A DNA stretch of 64,000 nucleotides, taken from NCBI RefSeq assembly GCF_006438915.1, contig NZ_RCZE01000006.1:310001-374000 (forward strand), given 5' to 3'. Both the position numbers and the translations under genes were made by a program. The number at the start of each line of letters is the position of its first letter. Position 1 is the stretch's first letter. The stretch comes from Pseudomonas arsenicoxydans (GTDB lineage Bacteria; Pseudomonadota; Gammaproteobacteria; Pseudomonadales; Pseudomonadaceae). The notes beneath the pieces were generated by a model, which was not told the DNA's origin, did no database searches, and was given only the letters and a program-made list of their open reading frames with translations. Below are positions 44,085 to 52,408 of the stretch, piece after piece.

Positions 44085-45535
44085 TGCACTTGTCCGAACT
44101 GAAAAACGCCGGCCGCAGCCCGAGCCTGCCCATGAGCATTGCGCTGGCCGATGCCGCAGGTCCTGCCGATTTGCAATTGTTAAGCCTGCTGCGGGTCTTG
44201 CCGGGGCAGCGTTATGTCGGTGCCGGTATCTGGCGTGGCCGTCCGGTGCTGGCCAAATTGTTGGTTGGCAGCAAGGCGGCGCGGCATTTTCAGCGTGAAC
44301 TGGCCGGCGTGCGTCTGCTGGCCGATCAAGGCCTGACCACCCCGCAACTGCTGGCGGATGGGCTAAAGGAAGGCGAGGGCGGCTGGCTGCTGTTTGATTT
44401 CCTCGAAGGCGCCGAGAGCCTGGGGGAAACCTGGAAAAAAGTCGAACACTTGCCTGTGTTGGCGGATATGCAAGGGGCCGTGATTGCCGAGGCACTGGGC
44501 GCAATCGGCCAAATGCATCGCAAGGGGCTCTGGCAAGAAGACCTGCATCTGGACAACCTGCTGCGTCAGCGCGGCCGTTTGTATCTGATCGATGGCGGCG
44601 GTGTCTGTGCTGAAACGCCGGGCCAGCCGCTGTCGCGCAACAAAGTCCTGGAAAACCTCGGCGTATTTTTTGCGCAGTTGCCCAAGGCACTTGAGCCGTT
44701 CATCGAAGAACTGCTGGTGTATTACCTGTTGAGCAACGGCGAGCACGCCTTGCCCATGGAAGCCTTGCAGAAACAGATCGACAAGGTCCGCGCCTGGCGC
44801 TTGAAGGACTTTCTGATCAAGGTCGGCCGCGAATGCACGCTGTTCAGCGTCCAGCGCGGGGCGTTCGGGCTGCGGGCGATTCGTCGCGAGGAAGAGGCGG
44901 CAATGCTGCCGGTGCTGGGGCAGGCCGATGCCTTGCTTGACCAAGGCCATTTGTACAAGACCGGCGGCGCGGCGAGTGTAGGAAAAGTCGAGGTTGACGG
45001 TCGGACGCTGGTCATTAAGCGCTACAACATCAAAGGCTTTGCTCATTGGCTCAAGCGCTTCTGGCGTCCGAGCCGTGCCTGGCACTCCTGGCGCGAAGGC
45101 AATCGCCTGGCGTTCCTCGGTATCGCCACGCCCAAGCCGCTGGCATTGCTGGAGACGCGTTTCTTCTGGCTGCGCAGTCGGGCCTATCTGGTGACTGAGT
45201 ATTTGCCGGGGCCGGACATCATCGAGCGTTTTGCGCCTTATGTTGAAAGCGGCAATGCACCTGAAGCGGAACTGCTGGCGCTGGATCATTTGTTCGCCGA
45301 GCTGATTGGCGCGCGTATCAGCCATGGTGACTTCAAGGGCCACAACCTGTTCTGGCAGGAAGATCGCTGGGCGCTGATTGACCTGGACTCGATGTGTCAG
45401 CATGGCTCGGTGGGCAGCTTTGCCCCGGCGTATGCGCGGGACCGGGCGCGGTTTATGCGCAACTGGCCTGAGAGCAGTGCGCTGTATCAGGTCATTGATC
45501 AGCGTCTGCCCAAAGACATCTCCAGAGCTGCTTGA
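44084..45535 (+). CDS. Tandem-kinase LPS core protein (PA5006-like)
   Basis: 483 residues made of two kinase-like domains. The first (about 1-240) has WQEDLHLDNLL (catalytic Asp) with LIDGGGV; the second (about 290-470) has VIKRYNIKGF, SHGDFKGHNLF and LIDLDS. Both keep the catalytic Asp-Asn pair, so both may phosphorylate. ATG 44084 overlaps the wapQ stop (TGATG); a longer frame exists but would overlap wapQ by over 120 bases. It corresponds to PA5006. Last gene of this kinase run; the substrate is presumably a core sugar. Confidence 0.82.
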   Translation: MHLSELKNAGRSPSLPMSIALADAAGPADLQLLSLLRVLPGQRYVGAGIWRGRPVLAKLLVGSKAARHFQRELAGVRLLADQGLTTPQLLADGLKEGEGGWLLFDFLEGAESLGETWKKVEHLPVLADMQGAVIAEALGAIGQMHRKGLWQEDLHLDNLLRQRGRLYLIDGGGVCAETPGQPLSRNKVLENLGVFFAQLPKALEPFIEELLVYYLLSNGEHALPMEALQKQIDKVRAWRLKDFLIKVGRECTLFSVQRGAFGLRAIRREEEAAMLPVLGQADALLDQGHLYKTGGAASVGKVEVDGRTLVIKRYNIKGFAHWLKRFWRPSRAWHSWREGNRLAFLGIATPKPLALLETRFFWLRSRAYLVTEYLPGPDIIERFAPYVESGNAPEAELLALDHLFAELIGARISHGDFKGHNLFWQEDRWALIDLDSMCQHGSVGSFAPAYARDRARFMRNWPESSALYQVIDQRLPKDISRAA

Positions 45536-45552
45536 ATCGGACCTTCGGTCCT

Positions 45553-45626
45553 ATTGCGAGCAGACTCGCTCCTACAGGGGACTGTGTTCACCGCAGAACA
45601 AATGTAGGAGTGAGCCTGCTCGCGAT
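45553..45626. repeat. REP pair, type A variant
   Basis: ATTGCGAGCAGACTCGCTCC...ACA at 45553 and TGTAGGAGTGAGCCTGCTCG ending at 45626, arranged tail-to-tail like the pair at 9679, with substituted but still self-complementary arms. Confidence 0.7.
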
Positions 45627-45757
45627 GAGGCCAGACCCGTCGCCCGAGATCCAGAGGACAAGTTCTAATGAATTGTCCTACATGATCTACAGACCCCGTG
45701 AACTGTGCCCTGAATAGCCACGATGCTAGTTTGCCTGACGTTCACGGAGGGCAAATC

Positions 45758-46093
45758 TTGACCATAAAAATGGCTGTTATGTTGGGTACTTTCTCGCTCG
45801 CGCTGACCGGCTGTGGGACCGCTATGACGGTGCTGCAAGATGATGAAGACGCTGCCCGCAGTCTCAGAAAACAAAAAACCTACTGTCAGTCCATTCCCCG
45901 TATTTACAGCGGTCTGGCCTATGACTTCTGCGTATTGAATGCCCCGCCGGATCCCACCGGCATCCTCGTGCCGTTCGTGTTGCTGGACCTGGGCCTGTCG
46001 GGTGTCTGCGATACCGTGTCCCTGCCCTATACGATCTACCGCCAGGCTACAGACGGCAATCTCAGCATTTACTGGCGTCTTGGCCGTGGGTAG
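45758..46093 (+). CDS. YceK/YidQ-family lipoprotein
   Basis: 111 residues from a TTG start with GGAGGG six bases upstream. A short signal sequence (KMAVMLGTFSLALTGC) ends in the lipobox LTGC, so it should be lipidated and anchored in the envelope. The mature part has the family pattern CQSIPRIYSGLAYDFCVL...LDLGLSGVCDTVSLPYTIYRQ (YceK/YidQ, DUF1375), with four cysteines. It sits in a gap relative to P. aeruginosa between the kinase run and the carbamoyltransferase gene. Its role is unknown. Confidence 0.82.
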   Translation: MTIKMAVMLGTFSLALTGCGTAMTVLQDDEDAARSLRKQKTYCQSIPRIYSGLAYDFCVLNAPPDPTGILVPFVLLDLGLSGVCDTVSLPYTIYRQATDGNLSIYWRLGRG

Positions 46094-46098
46094 CTCTT

Positions 46099-46962
46099 TT
46101 GTATTCCCGGCAGTTTGTTCTTTTTGAAAACGAAAGCGAGTCCGACGCTAATGTCGGTGCTAAAGGGCGTTTGCCCCCAACCGGAAAGTACAGCGATTTC
46201 ATCATCTACGTCGATGAGAGCGGCGATCATGGGATGCAAACATTAGATCCAAACTATCCAATGTTTGTGCTCGCATTTTGTGTTTTTCATAAAAGGCATT
46301 ATTGCGAGAAAGTTATTCCTGCCCTTCAGAAGTTCAAATTCAATCACATGGGGCATGACCTGATTGGTCTGCATGAATTGGAAATTCGAAAAGAAAAGGG
46401 AGCGTTCTCCAGCCTTTTTACGTCCAGGCAACACAAGCATGCCTTTCTTGAGGAATTGACGGGCATCATTGAAGCAAGCAATTTCGTCTTGATCAGTTGC
46501 GTCATCGACAAAGCTGCTCTTCGCGAAAAACAAGGTCCTGTACACAATCCTTATCACGTCGCTCTCGGCTTCTGTCTGGAAACGCTTTATGAGTTCCTAC
46601 AGGAAAAAAATCAGCAGGGTGCGTTGACCCATGTGATTTTCGAGCGTCGGGGGAAGCGGGAGGATAACGAGCTTGAGTTGGAGTTTCGCCGAATGTGCGA
46701 TGGCGCGAACCGATTGGGCATTCAGTTGCCGTTCGACATTGTCTTTGCAACCAAACAAGTGAATTCCACGGGGCTACAGTTAGCGGATCTTGTTGCAAGA
46801 CCCATTGGCATGAGCGTTTTGCGTTCAGGCCAGGAAAACCGCGCCTTTGACGTGCTCAAGCGCAAGTTCTACTGCAGTGGTGGTCGTAACAACGTGGGAG
46901 AGGGTTTTGAAAACTGGGGTTTGAAAATTTTCCCTTTATCAGAAAGCGAAAAGCCCCGGTGA
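46099..46962 (+). CDS. DUF3800-domain protein
   Basis: About 287 residues. The diagnostic DUF3800 motif YVDESGDHG (about residues 38-46) is followed by an alpha/beta core with FERRGKREDNELELEF and the C-terminal LQLADLVARPIG motif. DUF3800 has an RNase H-like fold with acidic residues placed as in a nuclease, but no function is settled. No ATG precedes the motif; the TTG at 46099 is the first start in frame and the true start is uncertain. GC is clearly lower than in the LPS genes. The stop codon lies inside a terminator-like hairpin that points the other way, which fits insertion next to an existing transcription unit. Confidence 0.78.
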   Translation: MYSRQFVLFENESESDANVGAKGRLPPTGKYSDFIIYVDESGDHGMQTLDPNYPMFVLAFCVFHKRHYCEKVIPALQKFKFNHMGHDLIGLHELEIRKEKGAFSSLFTSRQHKHAFLEELTGIIEASNFVLISCVIDKAALREKQGPVHNPYHVALGFCLETLYEFLQEKNQQGALTHVIFERRGKREDNELELEFRRMCDGANRLGIQLPFDIVFATKQVNSTGLQLADLVARPIGMSVLRSGQENRAFDVLKRKFYCSGGRNNVGEGFENWGLKIFPLSESEKPR

Positions 46963-47008
46963 AACTCACCGAGGCCAGAACGCCGACCGGGATCCCCCAG
47001 TCCATTTG
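46945..47008 (-). ncRNA. Possible small RNA with its own promoter and terminator
   Basis: On the minus strand a promoter at 47015-47043 would start transcription near 47008. About 45 bases later comes a 9-pair stem (46966-46974 with 46954-46962, loop GTT, one G-U pair) followed by CTTTTCGCTTTC. This gives an RNA of roughly 60-65 bases with no open frame. The G-U pair and T-rich tail exist only in this orientation. The terminator overlaps the end of the DUF3800 gene. It could instead be only a terminator. Confidence 0.42.
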
Positions 47009-47014
47009 CGCTGG

Positions 47015-47043
47015 AGTCTATGTCGAGGCCCCTGGTCTGTCAA
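47015..47043 (-). promoter_or_regulatory. Sigma-70-type promoter reading leftwards
   Basis: On the minus strand TTGACA (47043-47038, perfect -35), a 17-base spacer, TAGACT (47020-47015, 4 of 6 for -10). No protein gene lies downstream on this strand, only the candidate small RNA and the antisense side of the DUF3800 gene. Confidence 0.5.
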
Positions 47044-47091
47044 CGCACTGGCTTGGCACTTCCCGGTAGAGGTTTGCCGTTGCTTTTAAGC

Positions 47092-47189
47092 TATAATCCC
47101 GCCCTTTAGCTGTCTCTCGCCGCTTGCGAGGGCACATTAATTTTTGAGGCGCTTGTCGCCTGCATGCAGACTAAAGAGGCTAGACCCCT
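47092..47189 (+). promoter_or_regulatory. Leader region of the carbamoyltransferase gene
   Basis: A perfect -10-like TATAAT (47092-47097), though no good -35 lies 16-18 bases upstream. It is followed by a leader with two hairpins, CTCGC/GCGAG (47116-47130) and AGGCG/CGCCT (47147-47161), then the palindrome TGCATGCA. It is a likely operon promoter and 5' untranslated region. Confidence 0.4.
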
Positions 47190-48947
47190 GTGGCATTGAC
47201 GATTCTTGGCCTGTCCGGCGCCCTTAGCCATGATCCTTCCGCAGCCTTGTATATCGACGGCAAGCTGGTCGCGGCGGCTGAAGAAGAGCGCTTTGTGCGC
47301 GATAAACATGCAAAGAACCGCATGCCCTACGAATCGGCGAAGTTCTGCCTGGAACAGGCGGGCATCAAGCCGTCCGACGTTGATGTGGTGGCGATTCCAT
47401 TCGCACCGATCAGTATTTTCGGCAAGGCTCGCTGGCAGTATGCCAAGCGTTACTGGTACGCCCCGGATCGTGCTCTTGACGCGATCCTGATGGGCAACCG
47501 TCGCTACAAGCGCTATCGCAACAAGATTGTCTGGTGCCTCGAGCAACTGGGCTTCGATCCAAAGAAAATCAAGATCGAGCCGGTCGAGCACCACCTGGCT
47601 CACGCCTCCAGTGCTTACCACTGCTCCGGTTTCAAAGAGAAAACCGCGATCCTGGGGATCGACGGCAAGGGTGAGTACGCCACGACCTTCTTCGGTTACG
47701 GCGAGAACGGCAAGATCCACAAGATCAAGGAATTTTTCGATCCGGACTCCCTCGGCGGCCTGTATGGCGCGATTACCGAGTTCCTCGGTTTCGACATGCT
47801 CGACGGTGAGTTCAAGGTCATGGGCATGGCGCCGTACGGCGACGCCAGCAAATACGATTTCTCGCGCCTGGCTTCGTTCGAAAACGGCGAGCTGGTGATC
47901 AACACCGACTACGCCAACGTCATCGGCCTGCGTCGCTACAAAGAGAAGGGCAAAGGCTATTACTTCTCGCCGAAGCTGATCGAGTGGCTGGGACCAAAGC
48001 GCGAAGGCGACATCGCTGACGAGCCGTACATCCACTACGCCGCGAGCATTCAAGCACTGTTCGAAAAAATCTCGCTGCAGATGATCGACTACTACTTGGG
48101 CGACGTGCTCAAGGAAACCGGCAAGCTGGCCTACGCTGGCGGCTGTGCGTTGAACGTCAAACTGAACCAGAAAATCATCGCCCGCGATGACGTCAAAGAG
48201 CTGTTTGTGCAGCCTGCATCCGGCGACGCCGGTACTGCGGTGGGCGCTGCGGCTTATGTCTCTCACGCCCGTGGCGTGCCAGTCGAGAAGATGGAACATG
48301 TCTACCTCGGCCCGTCGTACACCAACGAAGACGTGCTCGCTGCCTGCGCTCGTCACCCGAGCAAGCCGGCCTGGCGCAAGCTCGCCAACATGCCGGAAAA
48401 CATCGCCAAAATCATGGTCGACGGCAACCCGGTGGCCTGGTTCCAGGGGCGCATGGAGTTCGGTCCGCGTGCCTTGGGTGGTCGTTCGATCATCGGTTGC
48501 CCGAGCGCCGTTGGCGTGGCTGACCGCATCAACCACCAGATCAAGTTCCGCGAGCGCTGGAGGCCTTTCTGCCCGTCGATGCTCGACACCGTGGCCCCGC
48601 AGATGATCAAGATCGATCACCCTGCGCCGTTCATGACCTTCACCTTTGAAGTGGCTGAAGAGTGGAAGACCCGCGTGCCGGAAGTCGTCCACGAAGACGG
48701 TACGTCCCGGGCCCAGGTGCTCAAGCGCGAGTACAACCCGCGCTACTACGACATGATGAAAGCGCTGGAAGTGCTGACCGGCAACGGCGTGTCGCTGAAC
48801 ACCTCGCTCAACCGTCGTGGCGAGCCGATGATCTGCTCACCGACCGATGCCCTGAACATGTTCTTCGGCTCTGACCTACAGTATCTGATCATGGAAGACA
48901 TCCTGGTGGTTAAAGAGGGCGCTGACGCATATGACTCGCTCGGCTGA
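47190..48947 (+). CDS. wapO: LPS core carbamoyltransferase (NodU/CmcH family)
   Basis: 585 residues. The N-terminal Kae1/YrdC-like ATP-binding domain (LTILGLSGALSHDPSAALYIDGKLVAAAEEERF; EHHLAHASSAYHCSGF with metal-binding His; ILGIDGKGEYATT) is followed by the carbamoyltransferase C-terminal domain (QGRMEFGPRALGGRSIIGCP; FRERWRPFCPSML; LNTSLNRRGEPM). It is expected to place the 7-O-carbamoyl group on heptose II, as proposed for PA5005 (wapO). The start is GTG at 47190, supported by the family N-terminus; the ribosome site (GAGG) is distant. It overlaps the next gene by 17 bases. Confidence 0.92.
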   Translation: MALTILGLSGALSHDPSAALYIDGKLVAAAEEERFVRDKHAKNRMPYESAKFCLEQAGIKPSDVDVVAIPFAPISIFGKARWQYAKRYWYAPDRALDAILMGNRRYKRYRNKIVWCLEQLGFDPKKIKIEPVEHHLAHASSAYHCSGFKEKTAILGIDGKGEYATTFFGYGENGKIHKIKEFFDPDSLGGLYGAITEFLGFDMLDGEFKVMGMAPYGDASKYDFSRLASFENGELVINTDYANVIGLRRYKEKGKGYYFSPKLIEWLGPKREGDIADEPYIHYAASIQALFEKISLQMIDYYLGDVLKETGKLAYAGGCALNVKLNQKIIARDDVKELFVQPASGDAGTAVGAAAYVSHARGVPVEKMEHVYLGPSYTNEDVLAACARHPSKPAWRKLANMPENIAKIMVDGNPVAWFQGRMEFGPRALGGRSIIGCPSAVGVADRINHQIKFRERWRPFCPSMLDTVAPQMIKIDHPAPFMTFTFEVAEEWKTRVPEVVHEDGTSRAQVLKREYNPRYYDMMKALEVLTGNGVSLNTSLNRRGEPMICSPTDALNMFFGSDLQYLIMEDILVVKEGADAYDSLG

Positions 48948-50061
48948 ACGCCATGTGTTGCAGTTCTGTCACGGCTATGACGGCCCGTTTCTGGACTGCG
49001 CCCGGCAGTACGCCAGCCTGTTCGCGGGGACCGGCTATCGAGTGACCACGGTCTTTTTGACCGGGGCCGCCGACAGTGAAGTCGCTGCGGGCTGCGCTTC
49101 CGATGAAGTGCTGTTCATGGAATACAGCTCCAAGGCCATTCGTGGCCTGAAGCTGGGCGCCATCGGCGATCTGCGCAAGATCGCCGCTTCGCGCAATTTC
49201 AGTTTCTGCATTGCGCACCGTTTCAAGCCGATCTACATCGCACTGCTTGGCACTTCGCTGCCGGTCATCGGTGTGCATCACGGGTTTGACGATTACAAAC
49301 GCGGCTCTCGCAAACTGTTTGCCCATATTTTCCGCAAGCGTCTTAGCCTGCTCGGGGTCTCCGATGCGGTGCGTGACGACATGCGCCGTTGCCTGCCGAA
49401 ATGGCCGGCCGGGCGGATTCAGACGCTTTATAACCGGATCGACGTACCTGCGTTGCAGACCAGCCAGGTGTCGGTTCGCGAGGCTCGGGAAACTCTCGGC
49501 CTGTCGGCGGATGCCTGGATTGTCGGCAACGTCGGCCGACTGCATCCGGACAAGGATCAAACCACGTTGCTGCACGGTTTTGCCCTGGCATTGCCGCAGT
49601 TGCCGGCCAACAGCCAACTGGTGATTCTCGGTAGCGGTCGACTGGAACAGGACCTCAAGGAACTGGCCCGTGAACTGGGTATCGGCGATCGCGTGCTGTT
49701 CCTCGGCCAAGTGCCGGATGCTCGTCGCTATTTCCGTGCCTTCGATGTGTTTGCCCTGAGCTCCGACCACGAACCGTTCGGCATGGTGCTGCTCGAAGCC
49801 ATGGCCGCTGGCGTGCCGTTGCTCGCCACCGCGTGCGGTGGTGCTAGGGAAGTCGTTGAAGGGGTCGGCATCCTGTTCCCGTTGGGCGATGCCGAACGTC
49901 TGGCTCAAGGGCTGCACCATCTGGCCGCGATGGACGAACACCAACGTCACCAGTGTGCCGAATTGATGCTCGACCGCTTGCGTGAGCGTTTCTCCGACCG
50001 CGCCGTGCGCGAGGCTTTCTGGCATTTGCCACACGTCACAGAACTGGCACCGAGGGGCTGA
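48931..50061 (+). CDS. wapH: LPS core glycosyltransferase, family 4 (WapH-like)
   Basis: 376-residue GT-B glycosyltransferase. The N-terminal part (RHVLQFCHGYDGPFLDCARQYASLFAGTGY) is an acceptor domain, and the donor-binding segment VGRLHPDKDQTTLLHGFALAL is followed by the GT4 motif SSDHEPFGMVLLEAMAAGVPLLATACGG. By position it matches PA5004 (wapH), which adds an outer-core glucose. It overlaps the carbamoyltransferase gene by 17 bases and the next gene by one (TGATG). Confidence 0.87.
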   Translation: MTRSAERHVLQFCHGYDGPFLDCARQYASLFAGTGYRVTTVFLTGAADSEVAAGCASDEVLFMEYSSKAIRGLKLGAIGDLRKIAASRNFSFCIAHRFKPIYIALLGTSLPVIGVHHGFDDYKRGSRKLFAHIFRKRLSLLGVSDAVRDDMRRCLPKWPAGRIQTLYNRIDVPALQTSQVSVREARETLGLSADAWIVGNVGRLHPDKDQTTLLHGFALALPQLPANSQLVILGSGRLEQDLKELARELGIGDRVLFLGQVPDARRYFRAFDVFALSSDHEPFGMVLLEAMAAGVPLLATACGGAREVVEGVGILFPLGDAERLAQGLHHLAAMDEHQRHQCAELMLDRLRERFSDRAVREAFWHLPHVTELAPRG

Positions 50062-50957
50062 TGCTCAACCGATTTCAAGGCTGGCGCGAACGTGGCTGGA
50101 CGGTGGTCGACGCCTCGACTTATGCACAGACCTGGCAACGTTTTGGCGGTAGCGTCGCGACGCATCCCATGGTGGTTGAGCGCCTGGCGCAGTTGGCCGA
50201 TATCCCGGTGCGCTACCTGGCCTGGGAGCAGAACGGTGAAGTGAAAGCCGCCATCCCGACCTGGGGACGCGACCTGGCGCTGTCCAAAGACGTGCTCAAA
50301 CGCTGCGGTAAAAAAGGCTTGTTCGACCTCGGTAATGCTGAGGTGATCCTGCCGGCCGCCGCTGATGCCCATGCACCGTTGCGCCATCGCGGGCGTTACT
50401 TGTCGGCACTGAGCGAAGGCCGATTCAGCGCTATCAAACTACAGGCCGAACAACTGGCCATGGCGCGCACGCCCGAAGAACTGTCGAAAAAATTCCGCTA
50501 CAACCAGCGTCGTGAATTGCGCCTGCTGGAAGAAGCCGGTGGCGTGGTGCGACCGGTTTCCGAGTTTTCCAGTGCCGAGCTGGCCGCGATTTATTGCGAC
50601 CTGTTCCAGCGCCGCTGGGGCTTCCCGGCGACGGGTGCAGAACGCATGGGCGAGGTGATCGAACTGTTGCGCGACTTGTTGATCGGTTCGGTGATTTTCC
50701 TCAACGATGCACCGATTGCGATTCAACTGGTGTATCGCGTCGAAGCGCCGGAGTGGATCAGCGTCGAGTACATCAACGGCGGCGTCGATCCCGAAACCCG
50801 TGAGTTCAGCCCCGGCAGTGTGCTGAGTTTCCTCAACACGCAAAGTGCCTGGGAACACGCTCGCGCCCTCGACAAACCTTTGCGGTTTTCCTTCGGCCGA
50901 GCCGACCGCGAATACAAGGACCGCTGGTGCAATCCTGTGCCGGTTTTTACCGTGTGA
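50061..50957 (+). CDS. mig-14: Mig-14-family GNAT-like protein (antimicrobial peptide tolerance)
   Basis: 298 residues with a GNAT-like acyltransferase fold: KFRYNQRRELRLLEEAGGVVRPVSEFSSAELAAIYCDLFQRRWGF, with FLNDAPIAIQLVYRVEAPEW and FSFGRADREYKDRW in the C-terminal half. It corresponds to PA5003, described as mig-14 in P. aeruginosa, where it is linked to polymyxin and antimicrobial-peptide tolerance. Its place in the LPS core operon suggests it acts on the core or lipid A, perhaps by aminoacyl or acyl transfer; the chemistry is not known to me. Confidence 0.85.
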   Translation: MLNRFQGWRERGWTVVDASTYAQTWQRFGGSVATHPMVVERLAQLADIPVRYLAWEQNGEVKAAIPTWGRDLALSKDVLKRCGKKGLFDLGNAEVILPAAADAHAPLRHRGRYLSALSEGRFSAIKLQAEQLAMARTPEELSKKFRYNQRRELRLLEEAGGVVRPVSEFSSAELAAIYCDLFQRRWGFPATGAERMGEVIELLRDLLIGSVIFLNDAPIAIQLVYRVEAPEWISVEYINGGVDPETREFSPGSVLSFLNTQSAWEHARALDKPLRFSFGRADREYKDRWCNPVPVFTV

Positions 50958-50965
50958 GTGAGCCC

Positions 50966-52408
50966 ATGAGCCGCAAACAGCAACTGCTCAAGCGCCATCG
51001 GCGCAGCAAACGCATCAGCCTGTTGATTGCGCTGGTGCTGTTGATTGCCCTCGGCGTGCTGGTGGCCTGGTGGCTGCCGTTGGTGCTTGCCGTGATGGGC
51101 TGGATTGCCCACGAGGCCTGGTTCGCCGACCACCTGTTTTATTCTCCCAAAGACGATTACCAATACAGCTTCCCGCCCTACACCCCGCAACCCAAGGTGC
51201 ACCTGGACGGTGAGCGTTTGCGCCTGGATGAAAGCGTGATGCTGGTCGACGACGCCACACTAGTGTTGGCGCTGCGGGTCAAAAGTAGCTGGCTGGGTCG
51301 CTTTATCGATCCCGTGGTGGAGCTGTCGGGTGGCGATAACCCGGACCGTCAAACCTTCGAGCGTGGCGTCAACGGCCTGCGCTACCTGAACCTCAGCGGC
51401 CAGGCGCAAGTGCTGTCGCGCGGTGAGTTGCGCCTGCGTGGGCGCTTCTGCCGATTGCTCGGCGAGCCGGTGTTGTGGGCGCTGGAGCAACCGGATTTCC
51501 GCCGTCAGCGGGTGATGGTGATCGCGCCCCACGCCGACGATGCCGAGCTGGCCGCCTACGGTTTGTACAGCCAGGCCGGTGAAGCCTGGATCGTCACCCT
51601 GACGGCTGGGGAAATCGAAGCCGAACACTATCAGCAGATCGGTCTGAACAAGGTCGAGGCGGCGCGCCTCAAGGGGCGTTTGCGGGCTTGGGACAGCATC
51701 GCGGTGCCGCGCTGGGCTGGCGTGCCAGAAGCGCATTGCGTGCAACTGGGTTATTTCTGTCTGCAACTGGCGGCGATGCAGGCCTCACCGGCACAACCGG
51801 TCGCTTCGCGGGAAGCGGACCTGAGCGACACCCGGCTGTTCCGCCAGTTGAACCCGTTTGCCCTGCCGGGCGATACCGACGGCGCGCCGACCTGGAACAA
51901 CCTGCTGGCCGATCTGCGTGAATTGCTGTTGCGCGCGCGTCCTGAAGTGATCGTACTGCCGCACCCGACCCTCGATCCGCACCCCGATCATATCTGTGCC
52001 CAACAAGCAGTCCTCGAAGCCTTGAAAGGCCTGGAGTGGCAGCCGACCACACTGCTCGGCTACGCCAACCATCTGCACGACAACGACCGCTGGCCAATGG
52101 GCGACGCCGGTCATGGCATCGCGTTGCCGCCAGCCTTCGACCCGGCCACACCGATGCAGCCTTGCTGCCTGCCGTTGTCGCTGGAGCTTCAGCGCGATAA
52201 AGCCATGGCGTTGGGCATGATGCATGACTTGCAACCGCCCATGCCGTTCAAGCGACGTCTGCGTCGGTTGATCCAGCGACTGTTGGCCAAGCGCAAGCCG
52301 CCGGCCTACGGCGAGAACGAATTCTTTCGCAAGGCGGTTCGACGTCACGAGCTCTTGTGGGTACTCAAGCACACACCAATAAACGCTTCTCAGCGGGGAG
52401 AGTTATGA
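50966..52408 (+). CDS. dnpA: PIG-L-family de-N-acetylase (DnpA-like)
   Basis: 480 residues. The N-terminal membrane segment (LLIALVLLIALGVLVAWWLP, about 19-40) is followed by a PIG-L deacetylase domain with the zinc-binding PHADDAEL motif (about 190) and the distal HPTLDPHPDH motif. It should remove an N-acetyl group from a core amino sugar at the inner membrane. It corresponds to PA5002 (dnpA), whose loss alters fluoroquinolone tolerance in P. aeruginosa. ATG 50966 is chosen; a GTG at 50954 overlapping the mig-14 stop is an alternative. The end overlaps the next start by four bases. Confidence 0.87.
   Translation: MSRKQQLLKRHRRSKRISLLIALVLLIALGVLVAWWLPLVLAVMGWIAHEAWFADHLFYSPKDDYQYSFPPYTPQPKVHLDGERLRLDESVMLVDDATLVLALRVKSSWLGRFIDPVVELSGGDNPDRQTFERGVNGLRYLNLSGQAQVLSRGELRLRGRFCRLLGEPVLWALEQPDFRRQRVMVIAPHADDAELAAYGLYSQAGEAWIVTLTAGEIEAEHYQQIGLNKVEAARLKGRLRAWDSIAVPRWAGVPEAHCVQLGYFCLQLAAMQASPAQPVASREADLSDTRLFRQLNPFALPGDTDGAPTWNNLLADLRELLLRARPEVIVLPHPTLDPHPDHICAQQAVLEALKGLEWQPTTLLGYANHLHDNDRWPMGDAGHGIALPPAFDPATPMQPCCLPLSLELQRDKAMALGMMHDLQPPMPFKRRLRRLIQRLLAKRKPPAYGENEFFRKAVRRHELLWVLKHTPINASQRGEL

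Noticed and set aside
46975..47040. Possible tRNA or tRNA remnant upstream of the carbamoyltransferase gene
   Set aside because: The GGGATCC-like stretch suggested a T-arm, but no acceptor stem, anticodon arm or CCA end can be drawn on either strand.
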